Shown here piece after piece: positions 8,343 through 15,117 of a stretch of 16,754 nucleotides of DNA. The DNA comes from Cyclobacteriaceae bacterium (GTDB lineage: Bacteria; Bacteroidota; Bacteroidia; Cytophagales; Cyclobacteriaceae). The notes below the pieces were generated by a model that saw nothing but the letters and a program-made list of their open reading frames with translations, searched no databases and had not been told where the DNA came from. Position numbers and translations under genes: made by a program. Each line of letters begins with the position of its first letter. The first letter of the stretch is position 1. The stretch is taken from assembly GCA_015492915.1 (NCBI GenBank), contig WGED01000467.1, forward strand, positions 1-16,754, read 5' to 3'.

Positions 8343-9122
8343 ATGAAAAAAACAGCAATTATGAGAACATTATTTTCAAGCATATTTGTAGTGGCATTCG
8401 TGCTCCAATCCTTCGGTTGGGGGCAAACAGGCCATCGTGTGACGGGGCAAATTGCCGAGTGCCATCTCTCAAAAAAGACACTGAAAAAGATTGAGAAGAT
8501 ACTCGATGGTTATTCCATCGCCATGGTGAGCAATTTTATGGATGAGATCAAATCCGATCCGAAATATGATTCGCTCAGGCCCTGGCATTATTGCACCATT
8601 CCTGACAACGGAAACTATGCCGGCCCGCCCGAGGAAGGCGATGTGATATGGGCGATCAATGAGCATATCCGCATCCTGAAAGCAGGCAATCTGACAAAAG
8701 AGAGAGAAGCTTTTGTTTTGAAATGTCTTATTCATTTGATTGGCGATATCCACCAGCCGCTTCATGTCGGTAACGGAGAAGATCGCGGAGGCAATGATGT
8801 GCGCGTGACGTATTTCTGGAGCACATCAAACCTTCATTCCGTATGGGATTCAGGCATCATCGGCAAACAAAATCTGAGCTATACCGAGTACTCGAATTGG
8901 ATAAACAAGGTCTCCAAAGAGCAGATTGAGAAATGGCAGCGTGACGATATTATGGTTTGGGCCGATGAATCCAAATCCTACAGGTCGCAGGTCTATGATT
9001 TGCCTGAGAACAAAAAGATCAATTACCGCTATAATTATGTCAATCTTCCCGTTGTCAACCTCCGCCTCCTTCAGGCCGGAATCAGGCTTGCCGGCGTGCT
9101 GGAAGATATTTATGGTAAATAG
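8343..9122 (+). CDS. Secreted S1/P1-type zinc nuclease
   Basis: This 259-residue protein belongs to the S1/P1 nuclease family, trinuclear-zinc enzymes that cut single-stranded DNA and RNA and release 5'-nucleotides. A signal peptide (1-25) ends in QSFG and leaves W26 as the mature N-terminus. In P1 nuclease that tryptophan's amino group ligates zinc. The complete ligand set is visible: W26, H31, D67, H82, H131, D135, H141, H165 and D169, including the family block HLIGDIHQPLH. The product should therefore be active in the periplasm or outside the cell, perhaps scavenging phosphate or nucleosides from nucleic acid. ATG 8343 is taken; ATG 8361 would also give a workable signal peptide. It stands alone between repeat-rich gaps, so it is probably monocistronic. 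Confidence 0.95.
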   Translation: MKKTAIMRTLFSSIFVVAFVLQSFGWGQTGHRVTGQIAECHLSKKTLKKIEKILDGYSIAMVSNFMDEIKSDPKYDSLRPWHYCTIPDNGNYAGPPEEGDVIWAINEHIRILKAGNLTKEREAFVLKCLIHLIGDIHQPLHVGNGEDRGGNDVRVTYFWSTSNLHSVWDSGIIGKQNLSYTEYSNWINKVSKEQIEKWQRDDIMVWADESKSYRSQVYDLPENKKINYRYNYVNLPVVNLRLLQAGIRLAGVLEDIYGK

Positions 9123-9181
9123 ATAAAATACACTTTCTGGTCTTGGCGGACGCTTAGACCCCGAGTACCCCGCCTGCAAGC

Positions 9182-9206
9182 CATGAAAATTCGATAATTT
9201 TTCATG
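9182..9206. repeat. CATGAAAA palindrome after nuclease gene
   Basis: Arms CATGAAAA (9182-9189) and TTTTCATG (9199-9206) pair perfectly; one bulged T and a further TT/AA pair close on a CGAT loop. It lies 59 bases after the nuclease stop. The arm sequence is that of the palindromes near 5222, 6185 and 15029. The bases before it (9123-9181) show only a short GGTCT/AGACC pairing and nothing else recognisable. Confidence 0.6.
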
Positions 9207-9270
9207 AGAGATATGAATGCAGTCTTTCAGAATGCCTTTCTGTGACAGATCATCCGTGAAACTTTATTAT

Positions 9271-9440
9271 ACCCAAAATTCTCAATAACCTTTCTATTCC
9301 GAGCTTAAATTACTTCAAAATCAGACACTTCGTTCACGTTTGATTCGTCACCATAAAAGTGCATTATGCCTCCTCATCAAACGTGCTGATTTTTTTGTAC
9401 TTTAACATCTCATAACGAAATCCTGGTGAGAATTTTGGGT
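9271..9440. mobile_element. 170-bp MITE-like imperfect palindrome
   Basis: This element fills half of the 349-base gene-free gap 9123-9471. Its ends are a perfect 14-bp inverted repeat, ACCCAAAATTCTCA (9271-9284) and TGAGAATTTTGGGT (9427-9440). Both ends are abutted by TAT (9268-9270 and 9441-9443), a possible 3-bp target duplication. Inside, AAAATCAG (9317-9324) pairs with CTGATTTT (9386-9393), CACGTTTGAT (9335-9344) with ATCAAACGTG (9376-9385), and the remaining arm sequence aligns imperfectly. The central loop is 9345-9375. No ORF is present. A non-autonomous transposable element (MITE) fits best; a long structured leader RNA for the next gene is an alternative. Parent transposase unknown. 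Confidence 0.55.
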
Positions 9441-9471
9441 TATATTGATCTGTGAACAGATTATTCAGGCC

Positions 9472-10488
9472 ATGAAAACTAAAAAACAATTATTTGATGC
9501 TCTTGTGCGGGGCAATCCCGATCCGGACCACAAGATCTTCAGACCCATCCTTATGCATTTTGCGGCGCGGTTTGCGGGTTATACCTACGGCCAGTTTGCG
9601 AGTGATTACAAGGTGCTTGTGGAATCGAATATTAAGTGCGCTGAGCATTTCGATCTGGACATGGTCGGTGTGATCTCCGATCCTTATCGCGAAACATCTG
9701 CTTTTGGTGCCAGGGTGGAATTCCCTCCCGAAGCCGTACCGGTCTGTCTTGACAAGGTGATCAAAACGCCCGAGGATGTTGGGGGGCTAAAAAATCCGGA
9801 TGTTTACAAAAATGAGCGAACACTTGATCGCATCAGAGCTGCGGAATATTTTCAACAATTGCTCAAAGGTACTTATCCCGTGATCGGTTGGATAGAGGGG
9901 CCGTTGGCCGAGGCCTGTGATCTGGCGGGTGTCAGCGAAATGCTGATGATGCTGATGATCGATCCGGATACCTCGGAGAGGTTGCTTGATAAGTGTGTGG
10001 TCACAGCCAAAGATTTTGCCAAAGCGCAGATCGAGGCCGGTTGCGATATCATCGGCATGGGCGATGCCATCTGTTCACAGATTGATCAGGTGACCTATGA
10101 TGCATTCGTAAGGGACAGACAGAAGGAGATCATAGATTTTATTCATGAATCCGGCGCTATGGTCAAACTGCATATTTGCGGAGATATTACCCATTTGTTG
10201 CCGTCGATCAGGAAAGTGGGCGCGGATATTGTCGATCTCGACTGGCAGGTGGATTTTGATCATGCTTACAGCGTTTTTGGCGATGAAGTGATATTGACGG
10301 GTAATGTTGACCCTGTGCTGGTGAAGGACCTCAGTGAAAGGGAGGTTTTTAAAAAAACCAGGGAATTATTATCCAAAGTCCATGGGAAAAAGCATATTTT
10401 ATCCGCCGGTTGCGAAATATCGGTACTCACACCCCCGGGAAATCTGATGGCAATGAGAAAAGCTTCCCTGAACGGCGGATCGATTTAA
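9472..10488 (+). CDS. UroD/MtaA-type zinc methyltransferase-like protein
   Basis: A 338-residue member of the uroporphyrinogen decarboxylase superfamily, in the branch of corrinoid-linked methyltransferases (MtaA/MtbA/CmuA) rather than true HemE. The zinc motif of those enzymes, His-x-Cys with a distal Cys, is visible as H234 and C236 in KLHICGD plus C314 in SAGCEI. The barrel markers WIEGPLAEA and LTGNVDPV also fit. Such enzymes move a methyl group between a cobamide and a thiol such as coenzyme M. The acceptor in this organism is unknown, and no corrinoid protein or reactivation factor is encoded nearby, so the reaction is uncertain. The frame opens at TTG 9445, but ATG 9472 is preferred because TTG lies only four bases beyond the palindromic element and adds nothing family-like. 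The ATP-cone gene follows after 15 bases and is probably co-transcribed. Confidence 0.85.
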   Translation: MKTKKQLFDALVRGNPDPDHKIFRPILMHFAARFAGYTYGQFASDYKVLVESNIKCAEHFDLDMVGVISDPYRETSAFGARVEFPPEAVPVCLDKVIKTPEDVGGLKNPDVYKNERTLDRIRAAEYFQQLLKGTYPVIGWIEGPLAEACDLAGVSEMLMMLMIDPDTSERLLDKCVVTAKDFAKAQIEAGCDIIGMGDAICSQIDQVTYDAFVRDRQKEIIDFIHESGAMVKLHICGDITHLLPSIRKVGADIVDLDWQVDFDHAYSVFGDEVILTGNVDPVLVKDLSEREVFKKTRELLSKVHGKKHILSAGCEISVLTPPGNLMAMRKASLNGGSI

Positions 10489-10503
10489 AATAAACTTATA
10501 AAA

Positions 10504-11349
10504 ATGTCGCAGGAAAAGAACCGGATTACCATCACCAAACACAATGGCGAAAGGGTTATTTTTGATCCCGGGAAGCTTAAAAAGGCACTGTACAGAGCCG
10601 GGGCCGATGAAAACCAGGCCAACACCGTGACGGGAGAGGTGACCGACATGATCACCGACGGCATGAGCACGAAAAAGATTTACCAGGCCGCATACCGCAT
10701 TCTGAAAAAACTCTCCAAAAGAACGGCCGGCAGATACAAACTCAAACAAGCGGTACAGGACATGGGCCCCTCGGGGTATCCCTTTGAGAAATTCATTGGA
10801 AAATTACTTGAATTTCATGGATACAAAACCAAAGTGGGGGAGATCGTGCAGGGCCGCTGCGTGACCCACGAAGTAGATGTAATAGCGCGCAGCAGTAAGG
10901 AGATGATTATGGTGGAATGTAAATTTCACAGGGCCGCGGGTTTTAAGAGCGATGTAAAGGTTCCCTTATATATTCATTCGAGGTTTAATGATGTGAAAAA
11001 TGCCTGGGAGCGAAAGCCGGGATTAGCCAGTCTGCGATTTGTTGGGATGATCGCCACCAACACCCGTTTCTCCCAGGATGCCATTGACTATGCCAGATGC
11101 AGCGGATTACGCATGCTGAGCTGGGACTATCCTGAAGGAGACAGTCTGAAAGATTGGATCGATCAGAGCGGCTTTCACCCTATTACGAGCCTGAGTACAC
11201 TGCGAAAAGCAGATATGCAAAAGCTCATGGAAAACGGGTTGATTCTCTGTCGTGAACTGGCGGGCAATCAAAACATGCTAATGGAGATGGGGCTAAGGCC
11301 CCAACAGATCCGAAGAATATTGAAAGAAGCAGAAGATCTCATCAGATAA
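10504..11349 (+). CDS. ATP-cone / Mrr-like nuclease fusion
   Basis: The 281-residue protein has two recognisable parts. Residues about 7-90 form an ATP-cone, the nucleotide-sensing domain of ribonucleotide reductases and NrdR (ITKHNGERVIFDPGKLKKAL, then a helical part through KLKQAVQDMG). Residues about 91-215 look like a PD-(D/E)xK restriction-endonuclease fold of the Mrr type: E96 in the first helix, THEVDVIA with D125, and VECK with E138 and K140. The C-terminal 60 residues are helical with a LRPQQIRRILKEAE segment suggesting a small DNA-binding or helix-hairpin domain. Inference: a nuclease gated by adenine nucleotide (ATP/dATP). Residues expected for catalysis are intact. Comparable fusions are annotated in Bacteroidota, but their function is, to my knowledge, unknown. 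It lies 15 bases after the methyltransferase-like gene and converges with the minus-strand lipoprotein. Confidence 0.82.
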   Translation: MSQEKNRITITKHNGERVIFDPGKLKKALYRAGADENQANTVTGEVTDMITDGMSTKKIYQAAYRILKKLSKRTAGRYKLKQAVQDMGPSGYPFEKFIGKLLEFHGYKTKVGEIVQGRCVTHEVDVIARSSKEMIMVECKFHRAAGFKSDVKVPLYIHSRFNDVKNAWERKPGLASLRFVGMIATNTRFSQDAIDYARCSGLRMLSWDYPEGDSLKDWIDQSGFHPITSLSTLRKADMQKLMENGLILCRELAGNQNMLMEMGLRPQQIRRILKEAEDLIR

Positions 11350-11354
11350 AGAGC

Positions 11355-11381
11355 AAAAAAAATCCCGCTCAAGGCGGGATT
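11355..11381 (-). terminator. Intrinsic terminator of lipoprotein gene
   Basis: An 8-bp stem, AATCCCGC (11361-11368) and GCGGGATT (11374-11381), encloses a 5-base loop. Read on the minus strand it is followed by a run of eight T (complement of 11355-11362). It lies 21 bases past the stop of the minus-strand lipoprotein, so it should end that transcript. On the plus strand no T-run follows, so it serves the ATP-cone gene less well. Confidence 0.85.
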
Positions 11382-11401
11382 GGATTCAGTGCATGTAGGC
11401 C

Positions 11402-12031
11402 TTATTTAATCTTGATGTATTGAATATTTACATCCATCAGGATAAGTTGCGGAAATTTAAAATTATCCGGATAAGTAATTGTCGGAGGCGGGAAGGATGC
11501 CATCAAAATACCCGACATGGGTAGGTTGGCTACATCTCCGCTCAGGTTGTCTCCGTTTATCTGAATGTTGGTTTGTTTTAATTGTACCGGCACAGGGACG
11601 ATAGGAGGGGCCAGGTTAATTGTTAGTTCTGTGAGGGTGGAATTTTCACTCCATGTACCCCCTTCAACAGGAGTACTTCCTTCACTATCGCAAAAAGCAT
11701 AAAGCTTATGATCTTCCCTCAGGTCAATGGCGGCATTGCTGACGCTGTTACATTGCAATGATCCTACCAGGCCATTTAGTGTCATGGATGTGACATCGGT
11801 ACCGACAGGTAATACAACCGTTCTGTCTGATCCTGTGCTGTCTTCTGCAATAACCACCTCTGTGATGATGGTTACCTTGGTATATTTATATTTGCCGGCT
11901 AAGGTTGTAGGGCCGGGTTCCGGTTCATCTCCCCCGTTATCGCAACTAATGATAAAAGTCAGACTTATTAATATGATACCCGCCAGAAAGGTCCGAAGCA
12001 GTGATTTCATCTTGTGTTTTTGTTTTCTCAT
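11402..12031 (-). CDS. Lipoprotein, possibly lipocalin-like
   Basis: A 209-residue predicted lipoprotein. A basic start and a hydrophobic stretch end in the lipobox FIISC with C30 as the lipidated cysteine. It is followed by an acidic, Gly/Pro-rich linker (DNGGDEPEPGP) of the type that directs Bacteroidota lipoproteins to the outer membrane surface. The mature part is rich in beta-strand residues, with LAGKYKYTKV at the front and a GGTWSENSTLTELTI segment in the middle. This order (W/Y strand, a C..A.DLREDHKLYAFC block, then GTW) recalls lipocalin-like lipoproteins of the phylum, but I cannot confirm the fold. Function unknown. ATG 12031 is taken; ATG 12010 (MKSLLRT) is equally possible. It is transcribed divergently from the TonB receptor, with its own promoter candidate and terminator. 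Confidence 0.82.
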   Translation of the reverse strand: MRKQKHKMKSLLRTFLAGIILISLTFIISCDNGGDEPEPGPTTLAGKYKYTKVTIITEVVIAEDSTGSDRTVVLPVGTDVTSMTLNGLVGSLQCNSVSNAAIDLREDHKLYAFCDSEGSTPVEGGTWSENSTLTELTINLAPPIVPVPVQLKQTNIQINGDNLSGDVANLPMSGILMASFPPPTITYPDNFKFPQLILMDVNIQYIKIK

Positions 12032-12060
12032 AGTGATAAATTTTTTGATTATTCCTTTGG

Positions 12061-12091
12061 CAAATATTCAATGAATTAACGTAGAAACCAA
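12061..12091 (-). promoter_or_regulatory. Candidate promoter of minus-strand lipoprotein
   Basis: Read on the minus strand, TTGG (12091-12088) is followed after 19 bases by AATATTTG (12068-12061). That is one mismatch from the Bacteroidota -7 box TAnnTTTG, with a weaker -33 box. The start of transcription would fall about 25 bases before ATG 12031. The plus-strand candidate for the TonB receptor (TAATTTAG, 12145-12152) lacks a convincing -33 partner and is not listed. Confidence 0.4.
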
Positions 12092-12172
12092 TGGTTCAGG
12101 TATTATTTTCGACTAATTTAATAAAATATTCAGTTTTTATCTGTTAATTTAGCGCTGAAATATGACCTGATT

Positions 12173-14983
12173 ATGAAACAAAGATACTTGCTATATTTTA
12201 CAATAATATTCTTTGTATCAATCACTTATATTCCCGCAGCCGGTCAGGGCACCCTTGTGATAAAAGGTGAAGTAAAAGATATGGAGACAGGAGAACCGCT
12301 CCTGGGCGTAAATATTGTAATTAAAGAAAAGCTCACCGGTACGATCACTGATGTACAGGGTAAATTTGAATTGAAAACCAAAACACCTCCTCCCTTTACC
12401 ATCGTTTTTTCGATAGTCGGATATGAGACAGTAGAAAAAGAAATTACAGGTGATGAGAACAACCTGATAATCGAGATGAAGGAAAAGGTGATTCTCGGGC
12501 AGGAGGTTGTCGTATCTGCCAGCAGGGTGGAGGAGAATATTCTGCAGTCCCCGGTCAGTATTGAGAAAATGGGTATTCTGGACATTCAACAGAGTTCAAG
12601 TGCTAATTTTTATGACGGGTTGTATAAGTTAAAGGGTGTAGACATGAATGTGAACAGCCTCACTTTCAGATATCCGAATACCCGCGGTTTCACGGGAGAA
12701 TCAAATTACAGGTTAAACCAGATCGTGGATGGTGTGGAAAATACCTCTCCGGGTCTGAGCTTCGCAGCCGGAAATATGTTTGGCATGTCTGAACTCGATG
12801 TGGAGAGCGTCGAATTGCTTGTCGGGGCGTCTTCGGCACTATATGGTCCGGGAGGAATGAACGGTACTTTGCTGATGACCAGTAAAAGTCCTTTTGAATA
12901 TCAGGGCCTGAGTTTTATTGCCCAGACAGGTCTGATGCACCTCGATGCGGATTACCGTGACACCCCTGCCCCGATGTACGATTTTAGTTTTCGGTATGCT
13001 AAGGCTTTTAAAAACAAATTTGCTTTTAAACTGACAGGAGAATATCTCACAGCCACAGACTGGAATGCATCAGATTACCGCGATAGGACAGATATCAATA
13101 ATCCGGCTCTGACAAGGGAATCGAATCCGGGGTATGACGGAGTGAATGTTTATGGAGATGATATCATTGTACCTGTAAATCTTAAAGATGTGGCACCTTC
13201 AGTGGCCGATGCCATTGCTAAAGAGCAGGGCATTCAGCCCGGAACGCCGGAGTACGAAGCATTGTATAATATGGTAATTGAGGCTTTTCCGGATCAGGTA
13301 ATCTCCCGTACAGGTTGGGAAGAGAAATATCTGGCGGATTATAAAACAACAAATCTCAAACTGAGCGGTGCATTTCATTACAGATTTACCGAAAAGTTTG
13401 AGGCCTCTGCACAATTCAACTACAGCAGGGGGACCAGTCTTTACACAGCGACGAACAGGTTTTCTATCCGGGATTTTGAGATTGGTGTGGGTAAACTGGA
13501 GATCAAAAGCCCTGATTTTTTTGTAAGGACCTGGGCTTCGGTAGAGAATGCCGGCAACACCTATGATGTAGGGGCTACAGGGTTGAAACTCAATGAGGCC
13601 TGGAAATCCAGTGAGGATTGGTACAAAGACTATATCGGCACATTTGCGCAAAAAGTATTGTTGGGCTCTCCGGAAGAGGAAGCGCATCGATTTGCCAGAC
13701 TGGTGGCTGACAATCGGGATGAATACGGCAATGTTTTTATTGCGGGGGAGCCCGCATTTCCACTGCCCGGGTCCGATGAGTTCAATACCTTTTTCAATGA
13801 AATAACTAATAAAACGCTTAATGAGGGCGGATCGAAGGTGCTAGATCAGAGTAAGCTCTGGCATATAGAGGGCGCCTATAATTTCAGTCGTTTATTGAAA
13901 CATGTCGACCTTATTATAGGTATCAGCAACAGGATTTACTGGATCGACAGTGACGGAACTGTCTTTGCAGACAAACCGGGAGAGCCGATCACCTTCTATT
14001 TGTTTGGTATTTATGGTCAGCTTTCCAAGTCCATTTTGAATGATAGACTGAAATTGACGGCTTCGGCGAGGTATGATAAGCATCAGGAATTCAAAGGCCA
14101 GGTAACACCGAGATTTTCGGCTGTTTATGCACTGGACTCACAGAAAGAACACCACTTCAGGATGTCTTATCAGACGGCGTTCAGGTTTCCTTCCACCTCA
14201 GATCAATGGGTCGATCTGGATATTGGCTACTTCCGCGTTGTGGGCGGATTGCCTGCAGTACAGAACAAATACGATTTTGGTACTAATCCGTTGTATCCCC
14301 TTTCCGGCTCCAATCCGATCATTGACGAGCCGGTGGTTGACGACGGGCCGTTTATAATGCCTGTTTTTGGGCCGGAAAAGGTAAATGCCTTTGAAATTGG
14401 TTACAAAGGGCTCAATTTCAATAAGCGCCTGTTTGTCGATGCTTATTACTATCACAACAAATACACGGGTTTTCTGGCCACCCAGTTGCTTGCTCAGAAC
14501 CCCTTTACTCCTGAAGAACAGCGGTACCAAACTACCATCAGTACTACCGATGTGGTATCATCATTTGGCTGGGCTTTTGGTGCTAATTTCATGGTCACAC
14601 GCGGCTTGTATGTCACCGGCAATGTGGCTTATAATAAGTTGCAAAATGGTATGGAAGAAGCAGGCAGACAAAACAGGTACAATACACCGGATTACCGGTT
14701 TAATATTGGCGTCGGAGACAGGCATGTTTTGAAAAATCTCGGATTCAATCTGAACTACAGATGGCAGAATGCTTTTCTCTGGGAATCAAACTTTGGTGTG
14801 GCTCAGATGCCCGCCTTCGGCACGCTCGACGGCAGTGTGGCAATCAAAATACCTAAGATGAAGTCAATCATAAAGATCGGCGGCTCTAACCTGCTCAATA
14901 AATACTACACTACCAGCTTTGGCAGCGCACAAATCGGCGGTTTGTACTACATCAGCCTTCACTTTGACGAATTTCTCAACTGA
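12173..14983 (+). CDS. TonB-dependent outer-membrane receptor
   Basis: A 936-residue outer-membrane transporter driven by TonB. A signal peptide covers about residues 1-25. A carboxypeptidase-regulatory-like beta-sandwich (about 27-105: GEVKDMETGEPLLGVNIVIKE through DVQGKFEL and VGYE) comes next. EVVVSASR at 111-118 is a probable TonB box, then the plug domain (about 120-240) with YRLNQIVDGVE and SSALYGPGGMNGT (Y224-G228), and the beta-barrel to the end (NLLNKYYTTSFG...). All parts are present, so it is apparently intact. It is not followed by a SusD-type gene, so it is not a standard polysaccharide-uptake pair; cargo is unknown (siderophore, vitamin, peptide or sugar are all possible). The next gene, a lipoprotein, has its own promoter. 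Confidence 0.95.
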   Translation: MKQRYLLYFTIIFFVSITYIPAAGQGTLVIKGEVKDMETGEPLLGVNIVIKEKLTGTITDVQGKFELKTKTPPPFTIVFSIVGYETVEKEITGDENNLIIEMKEKVILGQEVVVSASRVEENILQSPVSIEKMGILDIQQSSSANFYDGLYKLKGVDMNVNSLTFRYPNTRGFTGESNYRLNQIVDGVENTSPGLSFAAGNMFGMSELDVESVELLVGASSALYGPGGMNGTLLMTSKSPFEYQGLSFIAQTGLMHLDADYRDTPAPMYDFSFRYAKAFKNKFAFKLTGEYLTATDWNASDYRDRTDINNPALTRESNPGYDGVNVYGDDIIVPVNLKDVAPSVADAIAKEQGIQPGTPEYEALYNMVIEAFPDQVISRTGWEEKYLADYKTTNLKLSGAFHYRFTEKFEASAQFNYSRGTSLYTATNRFSIRDFEIGVGKLEIKSPDFFVRTWASVENAGNTYDVGATGLKLNEAWKSSEDWYKDYIGTFAQKVLLGSPEEEAHRFARLVADNRDEYGNVFIAGEPAFPLPGSDEFNTFFNEITNKTLNEGGSKVLDQSKLWHIEGAYNFSRLLKHVDLIIGISNRIYWIDSDGTVFADKPGEPITFYLFGIYGQLSKSILNDRLKLTASARYDKHQEFKGQVTPRFSAVYALDSQKEHHFRMSYQTAFRFPSTSDQWVDLDIGYFRVVGGLPAVQNKYDFGTNPLYPLSGSNPIIDEPVVDDGPFIMPVFGPEKVNAFEIGYKGLNFNKRLFVDAYYYHNKYTGFLATQLLAQNPFTPEEQRYQTTISTTDVVSSFGWAFGANFMVTRGLYVTGNVAYNKLQNGMEEAGRQNRYNTPDYRFNIGVGDRHVLKNLGFNLNYRWQNAFLWESNFGVAQMPAFGTLDGSVAIKIPKMKSIIKIGGSNLLNKYYTTSFGSAQIGGLYYISLHFDEFLN

Positions 14984-15028
14984 GCGGAAAGGTAAAAGTA
15001 ATCGTTTTGCTATCGTGGCCCTTCCATT

Positions 15029-15056
15029 CCATGGAAAAATTGTCAATTTTCCATGG
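15029..15056. repeat. CCATGGAAAA palindrome after TonB receptor
   Basis: Arms CCATGGAAAA (15029-15038) and TTTTCCATGG (15047-15056) pair over 10 bp. A bulged A and a TT/AA pair then close on a 3-base loop. It lies 45 bases after the receptor stop and 12 bases before the -33 box of the next promoter. It is the strongest stem of the palindrome family in this window and could act as a terminator or roadblock between the two units. Confidence 0.65.
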
Positions 15057-15067
15057 TTCTGCAACCG

Positions 15068-15096
15068 TTTGATATTCCAAACTTTCTTTACCTTTG
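15068..15096 (+). promoter_or_regulatory. Consensus Bacteroidota promoter
   Basis: TTTG (15068-15071) is separated by 17 bases from TACCTTTG (15089-15096), a perfect match to the -33 TTTG / -7 TAnnTTTG promoter consensus of Bacteroidota. Transcription should begin near 15102, some 15 bases before the ATG at 15118. It excludes the in-frame TTG at 15094, which lies within the -7 box. It should drive the lipoprotein and holA. Confidence 0.75.
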
Positions 15097-15117
15097 CCGG
15101 AAATTTATATTAAAAAT

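Noticed and set aside
9472..10488. Assignment as HemE (uroporphyrinogen decarboxylase)
   Set aside because: The H-x-C...C zinc ligands and the overall pattern fit the MtaA/CmuA-like branch, and no haem biosynthesis genes are nearby.
12145..12152. TAATTTAG as -7 box for the TonB receptor
   Set aside because: It differs at a key position and no TTTG-like -33 box lies at a suitable distance, so it is not listed as a promoter.
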